Positions 1 through 9,584 of a stretch of DNA of 64,000 bases are shown here, piece by piece; the first letter of the stretch is position 1, and each line of letters begins with the position of its first letter. The notes under the pieces were generated by a model. That model was not told where the DNA came from and ran no database searches. It worked only from the letters and a program-made list of their open reading frames with translations. The stretch is from Schistocerca nitens (lineage: Eukaryota; Arthropoda; Insecta; Orthoptera; Acrididae): the NCBI RefSeq assembly GCF_023898315.1, contig NC_064618.1, positions 248,285,076 to 248,349,075 on the forward strand, in the 5' to 3' direction. The position numbers and the translations under genes are program-made.

Positions 1-1338
1 AATATACTATTCTAGAACTGACACGATTAGATTTTCACGCAATTTGGGTGTATAAATCCTGAGAAATCAGGACCCAGAACAACCACCTCTGGCCGTAATA
101 ACGGCGTTGATACGCCTGGGCATTGAGTCAAACAGAGCTCGGATGGCGTGTACAGGTACAGCTGCTCATGCAGCTTCAACACGATACCACAGTTCGTCAA
201 GAGTAGTGACTGGCGTATTGTGACGAGCCAGTTGCTCGGCCACCATTGACCAGACGTTTTCAATTGGTGAGAGATCTGGAGAATGTGCTGGCTAGGGCAG
301 CAGTCGAACGTTTTCTGTTTCCAGAAAGGTCCGTACAGGACCTGCAACATGCGATCGTGCATTATCCTGCCGAAATGTGGGGTTTCGCAGGGATGGAATG
401 AAGGGCAGAGCCACGGGTCGTAACACATCTGAAATGTAACGTCCACTGTTCAAAGTGCCTTCAATGCAAACAAGAGGTGACCGAGACGTGTAACCAATGG
501 CACCCCATACCATCACGCTGGGTGGTACGCCAGTAAGGCGATGACGAATACACGCTTCCAATGTGCGTTCACCGCGATGTCGCCAAACACGGATGCGACC
601 ATCATGATGCTGTAAACAGAACCTGGATTCATTCGAAAAAATGACGTTTTGCCATTCGTGCACCCAGGTTCGTCGTTGAGTACACCATCGCAGGCGCTCC
701 TGTCTGTGGTGCAGCGTCAAGGGTAACCGCAGCTATGGTCTCCGAGCTGATAGTCCATGCTGCTGCAAACGTCGTCGAACTGTTCGTGCAGATGGTTGTT
801 GTCTTGCAAACGTCCCCATCTGTTGACTCAGGGATCGAGACGTGGCTGCACGATCCGTTACAGCCATGCGGATAAGATGCCTGTCATCTCGACTGCTAGT
901 GATACGAGGCCGTTGGGATCCAGCACGGCGTTCCGTATTACCCTCCTGAAGCCACCGATTCCATATTCTGCTAACAGTTATTGGATTTCGACCAACGCGA
1001 GCAGCAATGTCGCGATACGATAAACCGCAATCGCGATCGGCTACAATCCGACCTGTATCAAAGTTGGAAATGTGATGGTACGCATTTCTCCTCCTTACAC
1101 GAGGCATCACAACAACGTCTCACCAGGCAACGCCGGTCAACTGCTGTTTGTGTATGAGAAATCGGTTGGAAACTTTCCTCATGTCAGCACGTTGTAGGTG
1201 TCGCCACCAGCGCCAACCTTGTGTGAATGCTCTGAAAAGCTAATCATTTGCATATCACAGCATCTTTTTCCTGTCGGTTAAATTTCGCGTCTGTAGCACG
1301 TCATCTTCGTGGTGTATCATCTTTAATGGCCAGTAGTG
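1..1338 (-). mobile_element. Decayed Tc1-family transposon, cut by the window edge
   Basis: The element carries a broken transposase gene on the minus strand. Its 5' terminal inverted repeat is at 1311-1338 (GGTGTATCATCTTTAATGGC followed by CAGTAGTG), flanked by TA at 1339-1340. This end is a diverged version of the TIR of the intact element at 37597-39004, so both belong to one Tc1 subfamily. About 70 bases of the 3' end lie outside the window. TA target sites and a DDE transposase are standard for Tc1/mariner elements. Confidence 0.85.
67..1110 (-). pseudogene. Tc1-type transposase pseudogene
   Basis: This is a roughly 348-codon transposase remnant that stays in one frame but is broken by nonsense codons at 733-735 (TAG), at 292-294 (TAG where the conserved LPWPARSPDLSP motif has Trp) and by at least one more near the C terminus. 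The N-terminal half shows the paired helix-turn-helix region (GRIVADRDCGLSYRDIAARV). The catalytic core follows with FSNESRF, QDNARSH and SPIENVW. The first catalytic Asp of the usual SDES motif is Asn here, so the enzyme would be dead even without the stops. Its closest relative in the window is the intact transposase at 37828-38868. Confidence 0.85.
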
Positions 1339-1415
1339 TAGTTTCGTATTTGTGGTTTCATAACTCCTCCAACTCACGAGAAACTGCAAAATTGCCACAG
1401 TCTTTTGTTTAATAC

Positions 1416-2835
1416 ACTCCTGGAAATTGAAATAAGAACACCGTGAATTCATTGTCCCAGGAAGGGGAAACTTTATTGACACATTCCTGGGGTCAGATAC
1501 ATCACATGATCACACTGACAGAACCACAGGCACAAAGACACAGGCAACAGAGCATGCACAATGTCGGCACTAGTACAGTGTATATCCACCTTTCGCAGCA
1601 ATGCAGGCTGCTATTCTCCCATGGAGACGATCGTAGAGATGCTGGATGTAGTCCTGTGGAACGGCTTGCCATGCCATTTCCACCTGGCGCCTCAGTTGGA
1701 CCAGAGTTCGTGCTGGACGTGCAGACCGCGTGAGACGACGCTTCATCCAGTCCCAAACATGCTCAATGGGGGACAGATCCGGAGATCTTGCTGGCCAGGG
1801 TAGTTGACTTACACCTTCTAGAGCACGTTGGGTGGCACGGGATACATGCGGACGTGCATTGTCCTGTTGGAACAGCAAGTTCCCTTGCCGGTCTAGGAAT
1901 GGTAGAACGATGGGTTCGATGACGGTTTGGATGTACCGTGCACTATTCAGTGTCCCCTCGACGATCACCAGTGGTGTACGGCCAGTGTAGGAGATCGCTC
2001 CCCACACCATGATGCCGGGTGTTGGCCCTGTGTGCCTCGGTCGTATGCAGTCCTGATTGTGGCGCTCACCTGCACGGCGCCAAACACGCATACGACCATC
2101 ATTGGCACCAAGGCAGAAGCGACTCTCATCGCTGAAGACGACACGTCTCCATTCGTCCCTCCATTCACGCCTGTCGCGACACCACTGGAGGCGGGCTGCA
2201 CGATGTTGGGGCGTGAGCGGAAGACGGCCTAACGGTGTGTAGGACCGTAGCCCAGCTTCATGGAGACGGTTGCGAATGGTCCTAGCCGATACCCCAGGAG
2301 CAACAGTGTCCCTAATTTGCTGGGAAGTGGCGGTGCGGTCCCCTACGGCACTGCGTAGGATCCTACGGTCTTGGCGTGCATCCGTGCGTCGCTGCGGTCC
2401 GGTCCCAGGTCGACGGGCACGTGCACCTTCCGCCGACCACTGGCGACAACATCGATGTACTGTGGAGACCTCACGCCCCACGTGTTGAGCAATTCGGCGG
2501 TACGTCCACCCGGCCTCCCGCATGCCCACTATACGCCCTCGCTCAAAGTCCGTCAACTGCACATACGGTTCACGTCCACGCTGTCGCGGCATGCTACCAG
2601 TGTTAAAGACTGCGATGGAGCTCCGTATGCCACGGCAAACTGGCTGACACTGACGGCGGCGATGCACAAATGCTGCGCAGCTAGCGCCATTCGACGGCCA
2701 ACACCGCGGTTCCTGGTGTGTCCGCTGTGCCGTGCGTGTGATCATTGCTTGTACAGCCCTCTCGCAGTGTCCGGAGCAAGTATGGTGGGTCTGACACACC
2801 GGTGTCAATGTGTTTTTTTTCTATTTCCAGGAGTG
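1416..2835 (-). mobile_element. Full-length Tc1-like transposon, copy 1 of 2
   Basis: The element is 1420 bp and flanked by TA (1414-1415 and 2836-2837). The ends are imperfect inverted repeats that start CACTCCTGGAAATTGAAATA on the left and CACTCCTGGAAATAGAAAAA on the complement of the right. A second copy lies at 14518-15939 and differs at only about a dozen to fifteen positions by eye. That similarity implies recent movement of this family. It encodes a single transposase on the minus strand. Confidence 0.93.
1570..2592 (-). CDS. Tc1-like transposase, apparently intact
   Basis: The frame encodes 340 residues from ATG at 2592, chosen because MPRQRGREPYVQLTDFERG aligns with the MPRR start of the related gene at 37828; a longer in-frame extension upstream lacks similarity. 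The protein has an N-terminal double helix-turn-helix region (GWTYRRIAQHVGREVSTV, about residues 30-50) for binding the TIRs. The DDE core consists of VVFSDESRFCL (first Asp), QQDNARPH (second Asp) and SPIEHVW (Glu). I count 32 residues between the second Asp and the Glu, two fewer than the 34 usual in Tc1. No frameshift or stop is visible. The enzyme would cut and paste the element at TA sites in the nucleus. Confidence 0.9.
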   Translation of the reverse strand: MPRQRGREPYVQLTDFERGRIVGMREAGWTYRRIAQHVGREVSTVHRCCRQWSAEGARARRPGTGPQRRTDARQDRRILRSAVGDRTATSQQIRDTVAPGVSARTIRNRLHEAGLRSYTPLGRLPLTPQHRAARLQWCRDRREWRDEWRRVVFSDESRFCLGANDGRMRVWRRAGERHNQDCIRPRHTGPTPGIMVWGAISYTGRTPLVIVEGTLNSARYIQTVIEPIVLPFLDRQGNLLFQQDNARPHVSRATQRALEGVSQLPWPARSPDLSPIEHVWDWMKRRLTRSARPARTLVQLRRQVEMAWQAVPQDYIQHLYDRLHGRIAACIAAKGGYTLY

Positions 2836-2837
2836 TA

Positions 2838-3799
2838 TTATGGCTTCTCTGATGACTGTATTCTACTTTTTAATCGACAGTGTTACTATTGATAGGCTAG
2901 CCAAATATGTTTCGCTTTGATTCTGAAATAATTATACATATATGAACATATCTTCAATTCGCAGAGTAATTTATTTTGAGAATATGTTTTTCGTTTTATT
3001 TTATTTCCCCTTCTTGCTTTTTTCGCATCACAACAACAAAGCTGGAAAAAGGTGCAAATCCCCGTTCTCCATGAATATGAAGTAAATATTAAAGCTTGCA
3101 CAATGCACAAGCATTGGACTGTTTGGAAGCGACGGGGATTTGTAAATGCTTGTCAGGTTTGTAATTACGTGTACGACCTTAGAGAAAACTGTGATACAAT
3201 TCACTCGCTGTTAATGAAGTCACAAAAGATTTAGGAAGTGGACGAGAAACCAAATTGACGGTGTATTTCTTTTAAGACCAGTCTGATAACTCTGTGTATA
3301 AATAGAGTAGAATTTTTTAAGGTAGTACGAGAGAATAGTTTGCAGGACTCGTATGCACAATTGAATTGAGATGACAATCCTTTACTATGAGTACAATTGC
3401 CTCATCGACTCAAATAAAATTTGGATTGCAATTTGAACTTGTTCGTCTCCTGCAAGCCTCCGATAATCGATGAGAGGTCACTCATTGCCGAATAAACTCG
3501 TATAATCGGAAGCTAATCCGGTATAGGATAATCAAAAGCTCTGATATTTTTTAATAACTGTGAAATTTATAGAAAAACTGCACTGCGGAACATACGATAT
3601 GAACAAATGAATGTGCAATAATTAAATCAAAAAACTCTTGATTGGAAGCGTCAAAGTTTACGAGCAGTATTATAGTAGTTGTATTACACGTTTATTACCT
3701 TATAAATAATAAAAAACTTTTTTATTTTAAATTCAGTGCATTAGTATTTGTAAAATGACTTTCATATAGTGTTCATTAAAAATGACGATCATTCCACTT
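2838..3799. other. No gene recognised
   Basis: This is AT-rich sequence between the Tc1 copy and a LINE tail. Only short open frames without recognisable motifs occur here. Confidence 0.5.
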
Positions 3800-3945
3800 G
3801 GAACCTGTGGAATGGTACATTAGCTTATTTGTTTGAGTTGTAAATATTTGTCGTTTATTATTGTTTTTCTGACATGTTCTACATCCTGGTGGACCTTCTC
3901 ACTACGGATCAGTTGGAATGAAAGTAAATCTAATCTAATCTAATA
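3800..3945 (+). mobile_element. Non-LTR retrotransposon 3' tail
   Basis: The stretch containing GACATGTTCTACATCCTGG followed by CTCACTACGGATCAGTTGG and ending in CTAAT repeats at about 3930-3945 looks like a LINE 3' UTR with its terminal microsatellite. A related tail (TTGACATGTTCCACATTATG) ends the LINE at 59440-62830. It is a dead-on-arrival, 5'-truncated insertion with no coding part left. Confidence 0.6.
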
Positions 3946-5190
3946 TGAATGGAACGTGCCTGTGCGTGACGTTTCATGTGGCAAATTCGGTAATTCTGTA
4001 AAGCAGCTGGTTTCCAAACAACGGATTTAAAACACATTTAGTGCCCGGACTTCAACTTGGGAGGAATGTGATTCACATCTCCGCCCGGCCGCCCAAATTT
4101 ATGTTTCCTGAAGTTTCCTTCAGCCAGTCAAGGCAAATGTGGGCATGGTTCCTTCAGAAACGATTTTCTTGCCCTTCCTTGTCTAATCTGACATTGTGCT
4201 ATGTCTCCAATGACACCAATGTCGCTGGATCATTAATGCCTAATTTCCACTTTTCTTTAATCTCATAACATCAGTCCGAATTTCAGCAGTTTCATATAAC
4301 CACAACTACAACACAAAACGATAGTCTGTGGTGGACGAGTATTGTACGCAGTTGTGTATCTACTTGGGAGATGTTTCTCAGGCAGACAGTGCCTGCAGCT
4401 CTTGCAGCATGTGAAGTAGTTTGTGCAGTGGTCTGGTCACATTTTTTGCCATTCCCTTCGCACTTGCAGTAGTAATGGCTAATTGACGCGTACTAACCAT
4501 TCACCCCTCAATGATCATAATAACTCATGTTACGCCTTGGAGCCAGCCCACAACTACCTAGTTGCACTAATGCTGACTGTCCTGTGCGGTACACAAGTAA
4601 ACTCCCAGAATATTATTGTTCTGTTTTAAAGGCCACAGATAGTTCTGTTGCGTGCACTTCTGGGACTGACCGATATTGAGCGCCTTTCAACAGTACCTTC
4701 AGGTAGATGCATCGCTACAACACAAACGTAATTTAGAAGACATGCATCTGGCATAGTCTGTCAGCCCAGTAGCAAGTGCAATGTCGTTTAGCGTCATCCA
4801 CAGTTACACCATTCTCACGCTAAGAGAGTTTTCGCCAGTTACTCACGCGATAAATGCTACCTACATATTTCCAAAGATGCACGTCTAGGTAATGGATGTA
4901 CGTAGTAACACACGTACGGACTGATTTCTCTAGATGTCACGTGCTAATCTGCTTTTTCCAATTTTCCTAATAGTCTCTCTCTTACGGTTCCTTAGCTGAA
5001 GTAAAATGTCATCATAAGAGCCTATGAAAGGAGAATGGTCAACAGAGTTCCATAGGCCAGACGCTACAAGTAGCTGGAGACATTCCACCAAGCATACACC
5101 CCACATTCTGTGAATATTGAAATTTTCCTGGAGCATAAAAACCCAGTGTTGTTCTGGGAGTGCAATTGATTGTTGTTTTCTGTCTACCTC
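3946..5190. other. No gene recognised
   Basis: I see no open frame with family motifs, no long repeat and no TIR pair in this stretch. Confidence 0.45.
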
Positions 5191-5194
5191 GCAT

Positions 5195-5330
5195 CTTCAT
5201 CTGGGTACATGCCAGGGGTGGGCCGTTGAAGGTTTCTGGCAGTTCTCCAGATGAAATATCATGCGTGGTAGAAAACTACGACCGACTGCATTCCCGCAGC
5301 ACCATCGAGATATCTCATTACCTGTTCTAT
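5195..5330 (+). repeat. Penelope-like terminal (pLTR) fragment
   Basis: The segment around 5230-5290 (GGCAGTTCTCCAGATGAAAT, then ACTACGACCGACTGCATTCC) is homologous to 30866-30930, which lies beside the Penelope-like reading frame. The hairpin preceding GAAATATC is kept by compensatory changes between the copies. It is an isolated, 5'-truncated terminal piece immediately upstream of the 5S-derived SINE. Confidence 0.5.
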
Positions 5331-5423
5331 GGTGTCGTCATCTGTCATTCTCAGCTGTTTGTGATAACAGCTTCAATCCTAGCCTTCAGGGATTCCTTTT
5401 ATCACAGAGCACTACAGTGCTTA

Positions 5424-5740
5424 GCAACGGCCTTGCCGCAGTGGATACACCGGTTCCCGTCAGATCACCGAAGTTAAGCGCTGTCGGGTGTGGCCGGCAC
5501 TTGGATGGGTGACCATCTTGGCCGTCATACGCTGTTGCCATTTTTCGGGGTGTACTCAGCCTCGTGATGCCAATTGAGGAGCTACTCGACCGAATAGTAG
5601 CGGGTCCGCTCAAAGAAAACCATCATAACGACTGGAGAGCGGTGTGCTGACCACACGCCCCTCCTATCCACATCCTCATTTAGGATGACACGGCGGTCGG
5701 ATGGTCCCGATGGGCCACTTGTGGCCTGACGACGGAGTGT
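5424..5740 (+). mobile_element. 5S rRNA-derived SINE
   Basis: Positions 5424-5540 resemble a whole 5S rRNA (GATCACCGAAGTTAAGCGCT, GTCGGGTGTGGCCGGCACTT, GGATGGGTGACC), including the internal promoter region that drives RNA polymerase III. The sequence then continues into about 200 bases that are not 5S (TGATGCCAATTGAGGAGCTA to the GGCCTGACGACGGAGTG end), as expected of a 5S-headed SINE. It is non-coding and would depend on LINE enzymes for retroposition. Several substitutions from an insect 5S gene and the fused tail argue against a functional rRNA gene. Confidence 0.8.
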
Positions 5741-6239
5741 TACAGCGCTTGGTATACGGAAGCTGCTGTGTTGGAAGATGACCCCCCAATGGCCCACTAG
5801 CTAATCCTGCATCTCGTGCTGCGGACACACAGTAAGTTAGCCAGGTATTAAGTACTTTCGATGAGTAGGAACATATTCTCTTTCGATAGTGCCAAAAGAG
5901 ACGGAGGATTATATCCATACATATATAAAAAATGATGTACCTAAATATGTATGCATATATTTTTTCATATCTCCTCACAGACCACTGGACCGTTGTCAAA
6001 CAAAGTTGCTACACATATCACTTACTTTCTGGAAATAATCGCTGTGGGGGTAAGAGCAAAGGGGTGAGGGGGTCAAAAAGCAGTGTAGCCCAGGACGCGC
6101 CAATACCCATACCTTAGTCATTTTGTATTTGAGAACTTTACACATATTTTCAACCCTTAAGAAACTTTTTCTCGCCTACGACACTCACAAAGTGATGAAA
6201 CGAAAAAAATTTATGGCTTACTACATTTTTGCTTTTGAT
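5741..6239. other. No gene recognised
   Basis: This is AT-rich sequence with a short AT-rich simple stretch near 5925-5960. Nothing else is identifiable. Confidence 0.4.
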
Positions 6240-6408
6240 GCAGCAAAACGACTGCGTGGAGCATGACCTTTCAGTTCATTACTTCTTTACTACTAACCTT
6301 ATTTGCGACAAACTTTGCAGATGGTATTCGAATACACCGCTGAATGTCTCAGCAAAACTATATCATTATGCGACACATAGGTCAGGAGATATGACGTCAT
6401 AAACACTG
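6240..6408 (+). repeat. Satellite-like unit 1, left part
   Basis: This belongs to a tandem family with a period of about 170-180 bp. Landmarks are TACTACTAACCTTATTTGCG, a CATTATGCGACACAT segment and GATATGACGTCATAAACACT. The unit is interrupted by a LINE at 6409-6967 and resumes exactly where it left off. Confidence 0.65.
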
Positions 6409-6906
6409 GTAGCAGTTACTTCTGTAAAATATCTGGGAGTATGCGTGCGGAACGATTTGAAGTGGAATGATCATATAAAATTAATTGTTGGTAAGGCGGG
6501 TACCAGGTTGAGATTCATTGGGAGAGTCCTTAGAAAATGTAGTCCATCAACAAAGGAGGTGGCTTACAAAACACTCGTTCGACCTGTGCTTGAGTATTGC
6601 CCATCGGTGTGGGATCCGTACCAGGTCGGGTTGACGGAGGAGATAGAGAAGATCCAAAGAAGAGCGGCGCGTTTCGTCACAGGGTTATTTGGTAAGCGTG
6701 ATAGCGTTACGGAGATGTATAGCAAATTCAAGTGGCAGACTCTGCAAGAGAGGCGCTCTGCTACTTATGTACTTACATATCTCGAGGAGATCAAGAATGT
6801 AAAATTAGAGAGATTCGAGCGCGCACGGAGGCTTTCCGGGAGTCGTTCTTCCCGCAAACCATACGCGAGTGGTACAGGAAACGGAGGTAATGACAGTGGC
6901 ACGTAA
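6409..6906 (+). pseudogene. LINE ORF2 C-terminal fragment
   Basis: An open frame of 165 codons begins abruptly at the 5' truncation and ends at a stop near 6906. It reads SVKYLGVCVRNDLKWNDHIK, then LVRPVLEYCPSVWDP and IEKIQRRAARFVTG, which is the conserved region that follows the reverse transcriptase fingers/palm in Jockey- and CR1-like LINEs. The catalytic palm (FADD) is absent because of truncation. The frame has not acquired stops, so the insertion is fairly young. Confidence 0.85.
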
Positions 6907-6967
6907 AGTGCCCTCCGCCACACACCGTTGCGTGGCTTGCGGAGTATAAATGTAGATGTAGATGTAG
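6409..6967 (+). mobile_element. 5'-truncated non-LTR retrotransposon
   Basis: The insert sits between the satellite bases AAACACTG and AGATGCGCC, which are contiguous in the next satellite unit, so both junctions are visible. It contains the C-terminal RT-associated region of a LINE ORF2, a short 3' UTR (CCCTCCGCCACACACCGTTG) and a terminal GATGTA microsatellite, all on the plus strand. The same 3' end is recognisable, more decayed, at 20316-20440. Confidence 0.85.
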
Positions 6968-7191
6968 AGATGCGCCAAAAATTGGCGAATCATGCAAGAT
7001 ATAATAAATATGTTACTTCGTTGCTACTAACTCTACTCGCAACGATTTTCGCAGACAGTATCTGCATCTGCCGCTGAGAAAAATATATTGCTGTACGACA
7101 CATACTTCAATAGATATATCATAAACACTGAGATGCGCGAAAACTGTCGGATCATGTATGACATTTTAATGTATTACCTCTTTGCTACTGT
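6968..7191 (+). repeat. Satellite-like units, middle part
   Basis: This is the continuation of the roughly 170-180 bp tandem family: the end of unit 1, a full unit 2 (TTGCTACTAACTCTACTCGC, TGTACGACACATACTTC, ATATCATAAACACTGAGATG) and the start of a third unit that breaks off at TTTGCTACT. Confidence 0.65.
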
Positions 7192-7756
7192 TCCGGCGTA
7201 ATGACAAGCGCCGGCACGACGATCAAGAATGGAAGAACTGAGAGGGCTGCGAGATTACGTCAGCCAATAGTACGCTGACGGACCCCTCTCTAGGAAGACA
7301 CCAAGACAGGAGTGGCAGACGAGTTGTCATACAAACGCTATAGCACTGACTTATGAACTGTATTGTTTTGCTTGCAAAAAATGGTTCAAATGGTTCTGAG
7401 CACTATGGGACTCAACTGCTGAGGTCATTAGTCCCCTAGAACTTAGAACTAGTTAAACCTAACTAACCTAATGACATCACAAACATCTATGCCCGAGGCA
7501 GGATTCGAACCTGCGACCGTAGCGGTCTCGCGGTTCCAGGCTGCAGCGCCTTCAACCGCACGGCCACTTCGGCCGGCTTTTGCTTGCAATGAAATGGTAT
7601 ATACCGAAGGACACTCATTATTTGCATGTCGCCATTTGCTTGCGACACACCTTTGTGAATACGCAAAGTATTGTCAATTTAACTTACTGTAATAAGCTCC
7701 GTTCATACGATTGCTTGAATTGTCTAGCGATCCGAGAAAACAGCTTCCTAGGCACC
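7192..7756. other. Unclassified insert within the satellite
   Basis: About 365 bp of non-satellite DNA, not counting the SINE inside it, starts TGTTCCGGCGTAATGACAAG and separates two satellite segments. It has no coding potential that I can recognise. A solo LTR is possible because it starts TG, but I could not find the matching end or a target duplication. Confidence 0.35.
7378..7577 (-). mobile_element. tRNA-derived SINE with perfect 12-bp TSD
   Basis: The tRNA-like head is at the high-coordinate end, where the complement starts GCCGGCCGAAGTGGCCG. It holds an A-box-like TGGCCGTGCGG and the B box GGTTCGAATCC. The tail ends CCATTTGAACCAT followed by a T run. The target-site duplication TTTTGCTTGCAA is perfect (7366-7377 and 7578-7589), which shows a recent insertion by LINE machinery. 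Confidence 0.9.
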
Positions 7757-7905
7757 CTGCATTATAAAAGTTGGAAGAACACAATAGCTGCTAACTCTGT
7801 TCGCAACCCATATAACAGGCAGTATAAGAATGTAGCATTGAGTGTACTTGAAAAATTATATCATTGTACGACACATTGCTAACGAGATATGACGTCATAG
7901 AATGA
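7757..7905 (+). repeat. Satellite-like unit, right part
   Basis: The satellite resumes with GCTGCTAACTCTGTTCGCAA and ends with TCATTGTACGACACATTGCT and GATATGACGTCATAG. It is the most diverged of the visible units. Confidence 0.55.
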
Positions 7906-8179
7906 GCTGCCCGAAATGGAAACTGCAGGATAAAATTCGCTACAGACACAGGTGAAATATGAGTACAAATATGTGTAAAAAACGTTAAATATGTGTGACA
8001 TGAGCGTACTTTGGAAAAGCCCCAGCTAAAAAGCTCCTCCTAAAGCCTTTGATCGATTTCTACCAAGCGTGGTACACATACGAGGGGGGACCCAAAAGAA
8101 ACCGGATTGTTGTCATAAAACATTTATTGATGAACCTTTTTACAAAATTACTTCAGTCACCTTCAAAATACTCTCCATT

Positions 8180-9188
8180 TCATGCGATGCACTTGTCAAG
8201 TCTCTCTTCCCACTGTTGGAAGCATGTTTGGAACTCTTCAAGTTTGATATTGTCCAATGCCCTTTGCGAAGCTGTTTTTACCGCCTCCACTACGTCATAA
8301 CGCTCTCCTTTTAGCGTTTTCCTCATTCGTGGAAATAGGAAAAAGTCGCACGGGGCTATGTCCGGCGAATACGGAGTGTGGGAAACGACAGACCACCTCT
8401 GAGATGCCAAATAGTGGGTCATTCGTAAGGCCGTGTTAGCTGGAGCGTTGTCGTGATGCAGAAACCAGTCATCTGATCGCCAAAGTTCCGGGCGTTTCCT
8501 CCTCACATCCTCTCGCAGACGCCTTAAAACATCCAGGTTAAAGTGCTGGTTAACACTCTGGCCGATGCACAATTCCACGAACATCAAAAAAGACAATGAT
8601 CATCGTCTTCACATTTGACCTCACTTGCCTTGCTTTTTTTGGTCTGGGAGAGTTGGGAGTCCACTGGCTTGACGCTTGCTTGGTTTCTGGGTCATACCCG
8701 TAACACCAACTCTCAACCCCTGTAATGACTTTGTTCAAGAAGTTTGGAACACGTGCAACCTCTGTTTTCAAGTCCTGACACACATTCATGTGGATGGTTT
8801 TTTTGCTCCTGTGTGAGAAGGTGCGGAACAAATTTAGCAGCAACACGTCTCATGTGCAAATCCTCACTCAAAATCCGCTGCCACGAGCTCCAACTGATTA
8901 CTGTCTTGGCTTAAATTTGGTCGATCGTTTGGCGACGATCCTCGTTGATATTATGGAAGACCTTTTCAATGTTCTCCTCATTTCAATATGTTGAAGGGCG
9001 TCCAGAACGAGCTTGGTCTTCAACACACATCTCACCACGTTTAAAGCGCCAAAACCACTCGAAAACCTCTGTGCAGCTCATAGCGCCCTCCAGGAAAGCT
9101 TCCTGAAGCATTTGATGTGTCTCCGTTACAGTTTTTTAAGTAGGAAACAAAATTTCACACACACTCTTTGTTCTTTTAAAGTTGCCAT
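8180..9188 (-). pseudogene. Mariner transposase pseudogene (DD34D type)
   Basis: The remnant starts at ATG 9188 (MATLKEQRVCVKFCFLL) and ends at the stop at 8180. The N-terminal helix-turn-helix part is broken by stops near the start. The middle reads KVITGVESWCYGYDPETKQ, where family members have GDESW, so the first catalytic Asp is Val. The C-terminal part reads HHDNAPANTA and YSPDIAPCDFFLFP, which supply the second and third Asp of the mariner DDD triad. A frameshift near 8550-8596 separates the two readable blocks. Confidence 0.9.
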
Positions 9189-9318
9189 AACACTTGCACG
9201 TTCAGCTCTACACTGACGCCATCTTCACAGCTGTTTCATGAAGGTCTCTACTAACACCATCTAGCGTGAGAACCCTGCACTACGTCTACGAGTAGCAGTG
9301 CCCTTGGAGTCCAGTTTT

Positions 9319-9501
9319 CAAATGGTTCAAATGGCTCTGAGCACTATGGGACTCAACATCTAGAACTTAGAACTACTTAAACGTAACTAACCTAAGGACA
9401 TCACACGCATTCATGCCCGAGACAGGATTCGAAGCTGCGACCATAGCGGTCACGCGGTTCCAAACTGAAGCGCCTAGAACCGCATGGCCACACCGGCCGG
9501 C
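9319..9501 (-). mobile_element. tRNA-derived SINE inside the mariner
   Basis: It is the same SINE family as at 7378-7577, with the head at high coordinates and the B-box region altered to GCTTCGAATCC. An internal deletion removes the usual CTGAGGTCATCAGTCCC block. An imperfect duplication flanks it (GAGTCCAGTTTTC before, GAAGTCCGGTTTC after). Confidence 0.85.
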
Positions 9502-9584
9502 CTGAAGTCCGGTTTCTTCTGGGTCCCCCCCTCGTACTACTATCTGGATAGGAATCCTGTAGGCTAAGAACCAGAAACCTTCTA

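Larger units (their letters stand above)
8081..9534 (-). mobile_element. Decayed mariner transposon holding a SINE
   Basis: The TIRs are CGAGGGGGGACCCAAAAGAA at 8081 and its inverted partner (complement CGAGGGGGGGACCCAGAAGA) ending at 9534, both next to TA. The element is full length, with the transposase on the minus strand, but that gene has many stops and frameshifts. A SINE has inserted at 9319-9501, about 30 bp inside the right TIR. Confidence 0.9.

Noticed and set aside
2371..2892. Plus-strand frames opposite the Tc1 transposase genes (also 15160-16250, 37931-38402)
   Set aside because: They mirror the conserved codons of the transposase on the other strand and have no motifs of their own.
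5424..5540. Functional 5S rRNA gene
   Set aside because: Fused to a SINE tail, single copy here and with several differences from an insect 5S; no T-run terminator directly after it.
7192..7756. Solo LTR
   Set aside because: Starts with TG, but no matching CA end with a target duplication could be found.
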